The position numbers and the translations under genes were made by a program. Below, piece after piece: positions 29,731 to 38,497 of a stretch of 64,000 nt of DNA (positions are counted from its first letter, which is position 1; every line of letters begins with the position of its first letter). The DNA lies in the NCBI GenBank assembly GCA_036262035.1, contig DATAJS010000010.1, positions 186,001-250,000 on the forward strand, written 5' to 3'. A model generated the notes under the pieces. The model worked only from the letters and a program-made list of their open reading frames with translations. It was not told the DNA's origin and did no database searches. Source of the stretch: Burkholderiales bacterium (GTDB lineage: Bacteria; Pseudomonadota; Gammaproteobacteria; Burkholderiales; SG8-41).

Positions 29731-32514
29731 TCAATCCCCGCGCTTCAGCCGCTCCAGCTCGAAGCGCGCGGCCACGTGCTCGGTGTACATGAGCACGCCG
29801 AGGTCGCGGGTCTTCTCGAAGTATTCGCGCGCTTTCGACTTGTCTCCCCGCATCAGGTAATACTGGGCGAGATAGAAATAGCCTTCGGCGCGCGCCATCT
29901 GGAGGTCGTCCCCGGTCTTGCGCTCGAGCAGCCGCAGCATGTCGTCGGGCGCAAGCTTGCCGTGCAGCATCGCGAGCGCGGGCCTGGGCCACTCGCCCTG
30001 CGGCTCGGCGAGCGCGCGCTGTGACGCGGCTTCGGGCACCGCCTTGCCGAGACGTTGCGAGATCCACGTGAGCCACAGGTCGACGTAGAGGTCGGGCTCG
30101 GTCGTCGCGAGCTCGCTCGCTTTCCTCAGATCTTCCTGTGCGGCTTCCAGCTCGCCCGCGTAGTAACGCGCCACGCCGCGCCGGTAATAGGTGTGGGCGG
30201 TGGCTTCGCCCAGGGACAGCGCGCGCGAGTAGTCCGCGGCGCTCTTCTGGAAATCGCCCGAGGAGAAATAGGTCTCGGCGCGGCAGGTGAGCGAGCGCGT
30301 CGAGTTCGGCGCGATCTTCAGCGCGGCGTTCGCGTCGCGCAGCGCGGCCTCGTACTCGCCGAGATCGCCGTGCGCGTTGGCGCGCTCGCAGTAGGCGTTG
30401 GCGAGATCGTCGCCGGTGAGCTTCGCCGACTGGATCGTCGCGCTGGTCTTCTCGACGACGTCGCGCAGGCGGTCCTGCACGATCTGCTTGAAATCCTTGC
30501 GGATGAGGCCGAGCACCGTGCCGCCCTTGATATCGTTCTTGAGCACGACGATGATCCGGTGCGGGGCGAGCTTGTCGACTTTTTCCAGGTCTTCGCGGAA
30601 GCGCTTGAGGTCCTCCACTTCGACCCGGTCGGTGAACGTTTTCAGGTCGACCGTCGTCTTCGCGGTGCGGCCGCGGAAGCTCGATGCGATGGTGTACGCG
30701 AACGTCTTGCTGCGAATGGTCTGCGTGTACGGGTCGCGCATCGCGCGCACTTCCTCGGGGAATTGCACTTCGAGCGTATAGCGCGCTTCGCTCGGATAGC
30801 CGGGGATCACCACCGGACCGCGCCGATCGCTGAACGACGGCAGCGCGAAAGTGTCCGCGAAGTTGGTCGCAGCCACGCGGGCAAACCAGTCTCCGCTGCG
30901 GGTGTCGACGAGCCTGGGCACGCTGTAGCGCGCGCGCAGCATGAACGTGTTCTCGGCGACGTTGTCCTCGACCTGCGGCTCGCCGACGAGCCTGGCGCCG
31001 GCGTAGCGGCGCTCCATCGCGGCGGTGAGGAAGCGCGCGACCTCGGTGCGCGGCAGGCGCGCGAAGATGGTGCGCATGGTCTCGGCGACCACGCCGTTCC
31101 AGACCTGGCGCGAGTCGAGCTGGGCGTTCTCGCCGAGCTTGCCGACGACGGCGGTCTCGGTGACTTCGTCGCGCACCAGCGCGTAGAGGTCGGGGCTGGC
31201 GATCGCCGACAGCGCTTCGGTCTCGCGCGCGATCACGAGCACCTGCGCGCCTTCGTGCAACTGTCCCATGCGCGCGAGGCGGCTGCGCTGGCCGAGACGC
31301 GTCGCATCGAGGTAGTAGACGCCGTCGCCGACGCGCGCCTGCACGATCACGTGATCGAAGAGCTGCGGGCCGGGCAGCATCTGCTCCAGCCCCTTGCGCG
31401 TGCCGATCGACAGCAGCACCGGGCGCGCTTCGACGCCGAGCGCGTCGAGCAGCGTGATGAGCAGCAGCGATTTGTCCTTGCAGTCGCCGTAGCGGCGCGA
31501 CAGGGTGACGTTCGGATGGGTCGGCCGGTGCGAGCTTTCGCCCAGCGACACCGAGAAATAGCGGATCTCGGACTGCACGAAATCGAGCGCGGCGATGACC
31601 CGCTCCTCGGGCGTGGGAAGCTGCCCGAGCTTGTCGACGACCTGTTTGAGCTCGTCGTTCAGCGCGCCTTCGGGCTTGAACAGCGGCTGCGCCCAGTCGA
31701 CGACGTCGCGCCAGCGGGGGTACTCGGAGAACTGCAGAGTGCGGTACTGGACGTGACCGTACGGCACGAAGCGCTCGCCGCGCACCGCGGGCATCGAGCG
31801 CTCTTCGAAGCGCAGCGTGCGGCGTCCGCCGGCGGTCGACTCGGTCGACGTGACCTTGCGGCCCTGCGCGGGTCCGAGCATCTTCCACGCGATGGCGCGC
31901 TCGGCCGGGTGGCTCACGATGACGCGCCTGAGCTCCACCGGGTTGCCCTGGTCCCATCCCGACATGTCGGAGAAGCGCCCGCCGAACACCGGGTTCTCGC
32001 CTTCGGTGGAATACACGTACTCGAGCGTGTCGCCGACGCGCACGTCGTTGACGAGCACCGACGCGGTGACGTGCCCGCTGTAGACGCCGCGCTCGAGCCC
32101 GGTCTCGCGCTGGAGGAAGCGGATGTTCGACGAGCGCGTGCGGTCGAGGACTTCGTCGCCGCGCAGGATGCGCACCGCGTGCAGCCTGAGCTTCTGGTAC
32201 TCGGGCACGAACGAGATCGGGATCTGCCCCGCTTCGCTCAGCGCAGACGCGTCGTTGATGAGGAACGCGCGGCGCACGTAGACCGAGATCGTCGATGCGA
32301 CGTGGAACTGGGTGTCGGCCAGCCGCATGACGATCGGCTGGGTATCGGTGGTCGGCGGAATCGCGATCGGCTCGACCCACGCGGGCGGCGCATCGCCGAG
32401 CGAGAACGCGCCGGCAGCGACCTGCACCTCGCGCAACGGCGGCGGCTCGCCCGCCGCGTTCGGCGGGGCGGCCTGGGCATACGCGAGCGCGGGCAGGAGG
32501 AATGCGATCCGCAC
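29731..32514 (-). CDS. DUF3857 and transglutaminase-like protein with TPR region
   Basis: A large exported protein of about 927 residues. A short signal peptide (RIAFLLPALAYAQA) follows the GTG at 32514; the frame continues 59 codons upstream to an ATG at 32691, but that part looks non-coding. Domains in order: DUF3857 (roughly 60-260), a transglutaminase-like core with the nucleophile in RRYGDCKDKSLLL and His/Asp in FDHVIVQARVGDGVYYLD (about 330-450), a second beta domain, then TPR repeats (CERANAHGDLGEYEAALRD; RSLTCRAETYFSSGDFQKS; YYRRGVARYYAGELEAAQE). Family function unknown, probably periplasmic. Convergent with the preceding Bug gene. Confidence 0.85.
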   Translation of the reverse strand: MRIAFLLPALAYAQAAPPNAAGEPPPLREVQVAAGAFSLGDAPPAWVEPIAIPPTTDTQPIVMRLADTQFHVASTISVYVRRAFLINDASALSEAGQIPISFVPEYQKLRLHAVRILRGDEVLDRTRSSNIRFLQRETGLERGVYSGHVTASVLVNDVRVGDTLEYVYSTEGENPVFGGRFSDMSGWDQGNPVELRRVIVSHPAERAIAWKMLGPAQGRKVTSTESTAGGRRTLRFEERSMPAVRGERFVPYGHVQYRTLQFSEYPRWRDVVDWAQPLFKPEGALNDELKQVVDKLGQLPTPEERVIAALDFVQSEIRYFSVSLGESSHRPTHPNVTLSRRYGDCKDKSLLLITLLDALGVEARPVLLSIGTRKGLEQMLPGPQLFDHVIVQARVGDGVYYLDATRLGQRSRLARMGQLHEGAQVLVIARETEALSAIASPDLYALVRDEVTETAVVGKLGENAQLDSRQVWNGVVAETMRTIFARLPRTEVARFLTAAMERRYAGARLVGEPQVEDNVAENTFMLRARYSVPRLVDTRSGDWFARVAATNFADTFALPSFSDRRGPVVIPGYPSEARYTLEVQFPEEVRAMRDPYTQTIRSKTFAYTIASSFRGRTAKTTVDLKTFTDRVEVEDLKRFREDLEKVDKLAPHRIIVVLKNDIKGGTVLGLIRKDFKQIVQDRLRDVVEKTSATIQSAKLTGDDLANAYCERANAHGDLGEYEAALRDANAALKIAPNSTRSLTCRAETYFSSGDFQKSAADYSRALSLGEATAHTYYRRGVARYYAGELEAAQEDLRKASELATTEPDLYVDLWLTWISQRLGKAVPEAASQRALAEPQGEWPRPALAMLHGKLAPDDMLRLLERKTGDDLQMARAEGYFYLAQYYLMRGDKSKAREYFEKTRDLGVLMYTEHVAARFELERLKRGD

Positions 32515-32722
32515 GAACGTGCGGACCGCGCGAGCGAAACAGCGCGCGGACAGGCGTGCCGGCGCGGCAGCGAGACGGTCGGAAATGATAGCCCCCGCGG
32601 ACGATGAAAAAGCGGGGCGGCGCTGATGCGCTCTTGTCCCTTGTTTTGTCCGGTACAGATACCACAGGGCGCGCTTGACCGGGAAGCGCACTAGTGCCGG
32701 CGCGGAAGGGCGCCCGCCGGGA

Positions 32723-33187
32723 TCAGCCGGGCGGGGTCGGCAGCTTCTTGTGCGCCTTCGGCTTGGCGGTGGGCTCGAACACCGTGGTGACGGTCCGTTT
32801 CGCGAGGTCGACGGTGTAGCGGCCGCCGACCTCGTTCTCGATCGCGAGCTCGTCGCGGCCGGGTAAGACCTTCATGCTCCTGAAGTAGATGCCGGGGTTC
32901 GGAACGGCCGCCGCGCTGTGGTCTTTCACGTCGTAGATCCTGAGCGTCCAGAGCCGCGCGCCGGTCTTCTGGTCGTACGCCGCGAGCTGGCCGCCGAGCG
33001 TCGAGCTCTGCAGGTCCTGCTCGTAGTGCACGCCCTTGTGATCGATGCCCGGCACTTCGGGCGGGGCCGGGCGGCTTGCGCTCGGATTGGACATCGCGCG
33101 GTTCTCCTTCGGTTGTGACGCGCCTGCGACGAACGATGTGACGGCGAGCGCGACGAGCGTCGCGCAGGCGCAGCGCGCGAGCCTCAT
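32723..33187 (-). CDS. Small protein with hydrophobic N-terminus, coupled to the metalloprotease gene
   Basis: A 154-residue protein. Residues 5-23 (ARCACATLVALAVTSFVAG) form a signal peptide or anchor; the cysteine at 8 could also suggest a lipoprotein-like start. The mature part contains a PQQ-repeat-like strand (LAAYDQKTGARLWTLRIYD) and a basic, Pro-rich C-terminus. Its ATG overlaps the stop of the upstream metalloprotease by 4 nt (ATGA), so translation is coupled. A second in-frame ATG at residue 32 would give a cytosolic form. I do not recognise a family; a partner or inhibitor role is a guess from context. Confidence 0.65.
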   Translation of the reverse strand: MRLARCACATLVALAVTSFVAGASQPKENRAMSNPSASRPAPPEVPGIDHKGVHYEQDLQSSTLGGQLAAYDQKTGARLWTLRIYDVKDHSAAAVPNPGIYFRSMKVLPGRDELAIENEVGGRYTVDLAKRTVTTVFEPTAKPKAHKKLPTPPG

Positions 33188-34299
33188 ATGATCTTCAGCG
33201 CTTTCTCGCGCTCGGCTTCGGTGAGCACGTTCGCGCAGTCCGCGCAGAAGAACGCCCAGCTGTCGGCGTTGCGGATCGCGGCCGAGCCCGGGAATCCGGG
33301 ATGCGGACCGATGCCGTACCAGGCGTAGCGCGCGTTGCCGATGTTCACGTCCTCGGTGCCGCACACGAGGTGCGTCAGCTCGTGCACGACGATGCGCGTC
33401 CAGTTCTTCTGACCCTGCAGCACGTTGCCTTTGACGTCCTTGAAGAACGAGCTCTCGATATACACCACGTCCATGCCCTCGGCGCTGGCGCGGAAGGTGA
33501 ACGCTTCGGAATTGAAGAAGCGCAGCTCGTCGGCCGCGGTCGCACCGCGCAGCGGCACCCAGTCGGTCAGGATGAAGCGGCCCTTGTTGAGCATCGCGAC
33601 GATCCCCTTGAAGCCTCGGGTGAGCGTCGAGATGTAGGTGTTGAGCTCGGCATCGGTCGTCGCGGAGTCGGCGAACCAGCGCTTCACCAGGTTGCGCGCG
33701 TTGACCTTCGCCTTGGCGGCTTTCGCATCGGCGCTCGCCGCTTCGGCGAGGATCATGCCGGTCTTCTGCGCCCAGGCGAGCGCGTGCTGGCTCGCGTAGC
33801 CGAGATATTTCTTCTGGTCCTCGGAGAAGTGCTCGTGGTTCGCGCGCAGCACCGCCTTCACCGCGTCGGCGGTCGAGCAGTTGGCGTTGATGTGGTTCGA
33901 CGTCCAGTCGGTGAACGCGGTCGGCAGCGAATGCACCCACACCTGGCAGCTGCCGGCCTTCTTGATCAGATAGATGTGGCGCAGCATCTTGAGCGTGGCG
34001 GCGCGCATCTTCACGCCGTCGTCCAACGTCGGGCCCTTCGCGCCCCACGCCTTCACCGCTTCGAGGATGCCCTGGTCCTCCTTGATCGAACCGTGGCCGT
34101 TGAGCCGCGCCTCGCCGTTCCTGACCTTGTTGCGCAAGCTCTGCAGGGCCTCGGCGTGCGTGGAGTCGAAGCCGCCGTCCGACATGAGCTGCTTCAGCGA
34201 TTTCACGGTGGGCTGCCACCCGGCCGCGAACGCCTTCTCGTCCTTGAGCCACTCCTTGGCGTAGTCGTAATGAACCTTGAACTTCGAGTTCCAGTCCAT
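33184..34299 (-). CDS. M35-type (deuterolysin/Lys-specific) metalloendopeptidase-like protein
   Basis: A 371-residue protein. The zinc motif HELTH (about 305-309) is followed by GTEDV, whose Asp is the third ligand expected in aspzincins, and then NARYAWYG and NADSWAFFCADC, as in Lys-specific M35 peptidases. The N-terminal 230 residues are helical and unassigned (WNSKFKVHYDYAKEWLKDE). There is no signal peptide, which is unusual for M35 enzymes and suggests either a non-Sec route or an intracellular target. It is the first gene of a two-gene unit with the coupled small protein downstream. Confidence 0.75.
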   Translation of the reverse strand: MDWNSKFKVHYDYAKEWLKDEKAFAAGWQPTVKSLKQLMSDGGFDSTHAEALQSLRNKVRNGEARLNGHGSIKEDQGILEAVKAWGAKGPTLDDGVKMRAATLKMLRHIYLIKKAGSCQVWVHSLPTAFTDWTSNHINANCSTADAVKAVLRANHEHFSEDQKKYLGYASQHALAWAQKTGMILAEAASADAKAAKAKVNARNLVKRWFADSATTDAELNTYISTLTRGFKGIVAMLNKGRFILTDWVPLRGATAADELRFFNSEAFTFRASAEGMDVVYIESSFFKDVKGNVLQGQKNWTRIVVHELTHLVCGTEDVNIGNARYAWYGIGPHPGFPGSAAIRNADSWAFFCADCANVLTEAEREKALKII

Positions 34300-34384
34300 G
34301 CGAGGTCCCTATGTCCGGTGTCCCCGACCGGTCGACCATCGTCACGGATAGCGCGGCGCTCTGTCAATGTCACAGTGCGCTACC

Positions 34385-34726
34385 ATGCGCGGCGTGGCCG
34401 CGAAGCCTCGACATCATCACTCCGTCTACGTCGTCCTGCTCTCGAAGGACGTGCTCTACGAGCCGCGCTTCAAACGCTGCAATCCCGATTACGATCCGGC
34501 CAAGCCCTGCGTCTACGTGGGCATGACCGGCCTCGATCCCGACACGCGCTTCGACAAGCACAAGGCCGGCATCCGCGCGAACCGCTTCGTGAAGCTGTAC
34601 GGCTTGCGGCTCGTCCCCGAGCTCTACGAGTGCTACAACCCGATGCCGTACGAGGCGGCGCAGGAGATGGAGGTGGAGCTCGCGATCGGGCTGAGGGAGC
34701 AGGGCTACGGCGTCTGGCAGGCCTGA
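34385..34726 (+). CDS. Stand-alone GIY-YIG-like nuclease domain protein
   Basis: A 113-residue protein. The two GIY-YIG strands appear as VYVVLLSK and CVYVGMTGLDPDTRFDKH, with Arg and His in the latter and a Glu in AAQEMEVELAIGLREQG matching the catalytic Arg, His and Glu positions. An insertion rich in Cys and Pro (RCNPDYDPAKP) separates the strands. Single-domain GIY-YIG proteins resemble YhbQ/UPF0213 or repair nucleases. The start at 34385 lacks a clear ribosome site; an ATG at 34367 is the alternative. It is divergent from the metalloprotease gene. Confidence 0.7.
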   Translation: MRGVAAKPRHHHSVYVVLLSKDVLYEPRFKRCNPDYDPAKPCVYVGMTGLDPDTRFDKHKAGIRANRFVKLYGLRLVPELYECYNPMPYEAAQEMEVELAIGLREQGYGVWQA

Positions 34727-34730
34727 GCAA

Positions 34731-34755
34731 AACCGGGGTCAGACCCCGATGAAAA
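34731..34755. repeat. REP-like palindrome (CGGGGTC-A-GACCCCG)
   Basis: CGGGGTC (34734-34740), A, GACCCCG (34742-34748). It lies just after the GIY-YIG gene and belongs with the elements at 20967 and 39392. Confidence 0.6.
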
Positions 34756-34854
34756 GGGGGGGCGACCTCGAGCAGCGGCAATATTCGGCGGAATATCAGG
34801 GATTTGGCCGGTTATAATCGTCGGCTCACGACCAGAAACCCGCGGGGTCCACCG

Positions 34855-36045
34855 ATGCAGCCTACGAACGGCAACAAGCTTCCCCTGTCCGACATCTTCG
34901 TCCTCGATCTCACGCTCGCGCGCGCGGGCCCCACGTGCTCGCGCCACCTCGCCGACTGGGGCGCGAACGTCATCCGCATCGAGCCGCCGGTCCCCGCGGG
35001 TGAAGACGTCGTCGGCCGCCGCCACGGCTTCGATTTCCAGAACCTCCACCGCAACAAGCGCGCGATCCAGCTCGATCTGAAATCGCCCGACGGTTACGCG
35101 GTGTTCAAGAAGCTCGTCGAAAAAGCCGACGTCGTCGTCGAGAACATGCGCCCGCAGGTGAAGACGCGCCTGCACATGACCTACGACGAGCTCAAGGCGA
35201 TCAATCCGAAGATCGTGATGGGCAGCATCAGCGGCTTCGGCCAGGAAGGCCCGTACGCCACCAAGGGCGGCGTCGACCAGATCGCGCAGGGCATGGGCGG
35301 TCTCATGTCGATCACCGGCACGCCGGGCGGCGGACCGCTGCGCGTCGGCATTCCCATCAACGACCTCGTCGCCGGGTCGCTGCTGGCGCTGTCGATCATG
35401 ATGGCGCTGTACGAGCGCAACACGACGGGCGTCGGACGCTGGGTGTACACCAGCCTGCTCGAGACGCAGGTCTTCATGCTCGACTTCCAGGCTTCGCGCT
35501 ACCTCATGAAAGGCGAGGTCGCGGGCCAGACCGGCAACGACCACCCGACGATGACCCCTTCGAGCGTGTATCCGACGCAGGACGGGTACATCAACCTCGC
35601 GGCGAGCTCGGGGCGGCTGTTCGAGCGTCTTGCCGAAGTGTGCGGCAAGCCCGAGTGGCTGTCGCATCCGAAGTTCGCGAAGCTTCCGGACCGGACCGCG
35701 AACCGACCGGCGTTCAACGAAGCGCTGTCGGAAGTGCTGAAGACCAAGCCGTCGGCGTACTGGGTCGAGAAGTTCGACGAGGCCGGCATCCCCGCGGGCC
35801 CCATCAACACGATCGACAAGGTGTTCGCGGACCCGCAGGTGCAGCATCTGGGGATGGCGGCGCCGGTCAAGGGCGGCGCGCTCGGCGATACCAAGGTGGT
35901 CAACTCGCCGCTCAACTTCAAGGGCATCCAGAAGCAGATCCGCCGGCCCACGCCCGAGGCGGGCGAGCACAACAACGAAGTGCTCGAGTGGCTGGGCTAC
36001 TCGAAGGCCGAGATCGACCGGCTCAAGGGCCTCGGCGTGATCTGA
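34855..36045 (+). CDS. CaiB/BaiF family (class III) CoA-transferase
   Basis: A 396-residue enzyme that moves CoA between carboxylic acids through an aspartyl-CoA anhydride. Family blocks are VLDLTLARAGPTCSRHLAD near the start, HRNKRAIQLDLKSPDG, SGFGQEGPYATKGGVDQIA and the catalytic Asp in GIPINDLVAGSLLAL. The ATG at 34855 fits the usual N-terminus, and a TATAAT box lies at 34813-34818. It is monocistronic and followed by a strong terminator. The acyl substrates are unknown. Confidence 0.93.
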   Translation: MQPTNGNKLPLSDIFVLDLTLARAGPTCSRHLADWGANVIRIEPPVPAGEDVVGRRHGFDFQNLHRNKRAIQLDLKSPDGYAVFKKLVEKADVVVENMRPQVKTRLHMTYDELKAINPKIVMGSISGFGQEGPYATKGGVDQIAQGMGGLMSITGTPGGGPLRVGIPINDLVAGSLLALSIMMALYERNTTGVGRWVYTSLLETQVFMLDFQASRYLMKGEVAGQTGNDHPTMTPSSVYPTQDGYINLAASSGRLFERLAEVCGKPEWLSHPKFAKLPDRTANRPAFNEALSEVLKTKPSAYWVEKFDEAGIPAGPINTIDKVFADPQVQHLGMAAPVKGGALGDTKVVNSPLNFKGIQKQIRRPTPEAGEHNNEVLEWLGYSKAEIDRLKGLGVI

Positions 36046-36063
36046 GCGTAGCGACGCAACACG

Positions 36064-36088
36064 AAAAGGCCCCGCAAGGGGCCTTTTT
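36064..36088 (+). terminator. Rho-independent terminator of the CoA-transferase gene
   Basis: AAAAGGCCCC, loop GCAA, GGGGCCTTTTT. The A-tract and T-tract make it bidirectional, so it can also end the minus-strand small gene to its right. Confidence 0.88.
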
Positions 36089-36151
36089 CGTTGCTGCAGC
36101 GCACGAGAGGCGCGCCGTCGAACGGGACGGCGCGGCGCGTGGGCGGTGCGG

Positions 36152-36310
36152 CTATGCCAGGACGATCGCGACGACGCACGCCGTGAAGGCGGTGCCGGCG
36201 ACGGCGATCATGACGTCGATCGACGCCAGGAACTCCCCCATCGGGTCGTGCCGGCGCTGGCGCAGCCAGCGTCCGGCCACGGCGTGATAACGGTCCCAGG
36301 TGAAGAACAT
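36152..36310 (-). CDS. Putative 52-residue membrane protein
   Basis: A short frame starting ATG at 36310, preceded by GGAGGAGAAGACG at good spacing. The N-terminal half is basic and aromatic (FFTWDRYHAVAGRWLRQRR), followed by MGEFLASIDVM and one transmembrane segment (AVAGTAFTACVVAIVLA) at the C-terminus. It ends in TAG, 64 bp from the bidirectional terminator. The strong ribosome site and hydrophobic tail support a real small protein. Family unknown. Confidence 0.55.
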   Translation of the reverse strand: MFFTWDRYHAVAGRWLRQRRHDPMGEFLASIDVMIAVAGTAFTACVVAIVLA

Positions 36311-36415
36311 CGTCTTCTCCTCCGGAAAATAGGCTCACACGCTGGATGCAGCATAGGTCGTGCCGGGGAAAAGTACAAGCGGTGCGGGGACTTGTCGCCG
36401 CGCCACGACAGTGGC

Positions 36416-36751
36416 TTACGCGACCGCGGTGGGCGTGAAGACGACCTGCTCGGCGACGTCGATCAGCGCTTTCTCGTGCAACAGCACGTTGCCGCGCTCG
36501 CGCTCCTGCATCGCGAGCTTGATGATGCGGTTGAGCTCGCTGGTTTTCATGCCGAGGTTGCCGGCGACCGCTTTGAGGTCTTCGCGCACCTGGTCCTGCG
36601 CGAGCTTGATGCGGTATTTCGATTCGATCACCGCCGCGATCGCCTGGCGGTCGTGCTCCGACAGCGGCCGGAACGACGCGAACTCGGCGCCGTTCGAACC
36701 GTAATCTGAAATGGAATTCGCGGTGCCGCCGCTCTCGGTGTAGCTGTCCAT
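36416..36751 (-). CDS. Hypothetical helical protein
   Basis: A 111-residue cytoplasmic protein. After a Ser/Gly-rich N-terminus it is almost wholly helical and charged (FRPLSEHDRQAIAAVIESK; LAQDQVREDLKAVAGNLGM; ELNRIIKLAMQERERGNVL). It resembles small DNA- or RNA-associated coiled proteins, but I cannot place the family. It lies between the small membrane protein and the IHF-like gene on the same strand, separated by 100-126 bp on each side. Confidence 0.65.
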   Translation of the reverse strand: MDSYTESGGTANSISDYGSNGAEFASFRPLSEHDRQAIAAVIESKYRIKLAQDQVREDLKAVAGNLGMKTSELNRIIKLAMQERERGNVLLHEKALIDVAEQVVFTPTAVA

Positions 36752-36877
36752 GCGCGCCTTTTGTGATTGATGGGCTTATCAGCGCGCCAAGTATAGCGTC
36801 GGCGACTCGCGGAATTTCGCGCGCAAACGAATTTCACGCGAGCAGCGCGCGCGTTGCAGGCGAGGGCGGTTGCGCTG

Positions 36878-37261
36878 CTACGACGCGCGCGTATGCGCGG
36901 ACTTGGGCGGCGGCTTCTGCTGGTCGATGTTCGCGCAGAGCTTCTTCGACGGATGGAACGTGACCACGCGGCGCTCGGAGATCGGGATCTTCTCTCCGCT
37001 CTTCAGGTTGCGCGCCCAGCGCTTGGGTCGTTCCTTCGGCTGGAAGCGTCCGAAGCCTTCGAGCTTCACCGCGTCGCCCGCCTCGAGCGCGACGCGCATC
37101 TCTTCGAAGATCGCGTTGACCATCTCGCGGCACTCGCGCTTGGAGAGGCCGAGGGAATCGAACAGAAGGTTCTGGAGCTCTTCTTTGGTGAGGGCGCCGC
37201 GCGCGATCGCATCATCTTCGTCGCTGTCGGTCGGCACGGGGCCGAGGTCGTGTCCGTTCAT
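36878..37261 (-). CDS. ihfA: Integration host factor alpha-like (HU/IHF family) protein
   Basis: A 127-residue DNA-bending protein. The HU/IHF core starts near residue 25 (LTKEELQNLLFDSLGLSKR) and runs through KLEGFGRFQPKERPKR, ARNLKSGEKIPISERRVVTF and a C-terminal helix with a basic tail. An acidic extension of about 22 residues (containing TDSDEDD) precedes the core, which ordinary IhfA lacks. In most proteobacteria ihfA follows pheT, so this isolated gene may be a paralogue. The ATG at 37261 is preferred; the longer frame upstream overlaps the neighbour. Confidence 0.85.
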   Translation of the reverse strand: MNGHDLGPVPTDSDEDDAIARGALTKEELQNLLFDSLGLSKRECREMVNAIFEEMRVALEAGDAVKLEGFGRFQPKERPKRWARNLKSGEKIPISERRVVTFHPSKKLCANIDQQKPPPKSAHTRAS

Positions 37262-37391
37262 GCGAATGAGTTCCCTTCGAGTTGCCGGGAAGGAGCGTGA
37301 GGTGCGCCCACGAGCGTCGCGCAGATCGCGCTTCGAGCCTGAGGGCAGCAAGCCGCATGCCTTTTTGCGCAGCGGCACCCGCGATACGGAA

Positions 37392-38345
37392 TCAGCGCTT
37401 GCGCTGCGCACCAGGCTTTGCCGTGACTTTGCCGAGGAAGCGCTGGAATTCGCCGTCGCGCATCGCAGCAAGCGCGGCGCGGCGCAGCTCGGCGCGCTGC
37501 GTCTCTGCGCGAACGTCTTCTTTCTGTACGAGAATTTCGGAACGCGCGATCGTGCGGCGCAGCTTGCCGAAGTGCGCTTCGAGCTCTTTCAACGTGCGCT
37601 CCGGCACGGTGTACACATATCGGCGCTTCGTTTTAATCCGCAGTTGCCTGCGAATCATGCCGATGCTGGCGGCGACGACTTCGAGCAGCCAGTCCTGATA
37701 TTGCTCGGGCGCCCTGAAATTGGAGCGGCCGCGCTCTTCCTCCTGCGCGTGGGCTCGCGCCTCGGCTTCGTGATAGACCACGAAGCGATAGCGTCCGCCG
37801 TCGAGCGGCTGCGACTGCCACAGCGCCGGCGCGGCGCTGTCGGGGGCGCGCTGAACGCGCCGTTGCGCCTCGGCCGGCGCGATGCCGGCGGCGACCAGCG
37901 ATGCGAAAGGCCCGACGTATACGGTCGCCGGGCCGGCGTTCGCGCCTTCGCGCAGCTCGGTGTACTTGTAGACGGCGATGCGGCCGGCGAGATTGCGCGA
38001 CGACACCGGCAAAAGCTCGTTCACGATCGACAGCCGGAAGCGGTCCTCGGCGATCTTCACCAGCGTGCACCTGAGCTCCGCCCCGGGCGCCGCGGGGCAG
38101 AACACGCCGAGCGCCGCGAGCTTGCGCCCGCCGGCCCTCTTCGGAAAGACGAACCCCGCCGGTATGCGCAGGAAGCGTGCGGCGCGCAATTGCGCCTCGC
38201 TCCCGAGGTAACGCGTCGTCAGCACGTCGCCGCGCTGGAGCTGTTTTTCGGTGAGAAGACCGGCGTCCTCGGCGTGGCGCGCCCGCGCCTCGATATAGGC
38301 GGGCAGGAGCGAGACCGCTCGATGTTCGCTGGACTGCGTTGTCAC
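37392..38345 (-). CDS. Hypothetical protein
   Basis: A 317-residue soluble protein, unrecognised. The N-terminal two thirds look beta-rich (YLGSEAQLRAARFLRIPAG; LRCTLVKIAEDRFRLSI; GRYRFVVYHEAEARAH). The C-terminal third is helical and strongly basic (RRQLRIKTKRRYVYTV; RKR at the end), which suggests nucleic-acid contact. It has no signal peptide. It is transcribed toward the IHF-like gene with 130 bp between, and diverges from the FAH-family gene. Codon use matches the surroundings. Confidence 0.65.
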   Translation of the reverse strand: MTTQSSEHRAVSLLPAYIEARARHAEDAGLLTEKQLQRGDVLTTRYLGSEAQLRAARFLRIPAGFVFPKRAGGRKLAALGVFCPAAPGAELRCTLVKIAEDRFRLSIVNELLPVSSRNLAGRIAVYKYTELREGANAGPATVYVGPFASLVAAGIAPAEAQRRVQRAPDSAAPALWQSQPLDGGRYRFVVYHEAEARAHAQEEERGRSNFRAPEQYQDWLLEVVAASIGMIRRQLRIKTKRRYVYTVPERTLKELEAHFGKLRRTIARSEILVQKEDVRAETQRAELRRAALAAMRDGEFQRFLGKVTAKPGAQRKR

Positions 38346-38497
38346 AGGACTTCCTTTCGCGGCGGCCGCGCCGTGCGGCCGCCCAGTCTGCGGGCTTCTT
38401 GGAGCCCTCCGGCGCGCGCCGAAGCGCGCACGTCCTCGCGGCTAAAATAGTACCAATCGCGTACAACGTTCAGCAAGCCGAAAGGAAGACAAGACCC

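Noticed and set aside
30055..32607. Plus-strand open frame of about 850 codons
   Set aside because: Antisense to the DUF3857/transglutaminase gene; the composition is typical of shadow frames and there is no ribosome site or domain.
35997..36338. Minus-strand 113-codon frame opposite the CoA-transferase end
   Set aside because: It crosses the strong bidirectional terminator and has an Arg-rich shadow composition. The 52-codon frame in another register, with a ribosome site, is the better gene.
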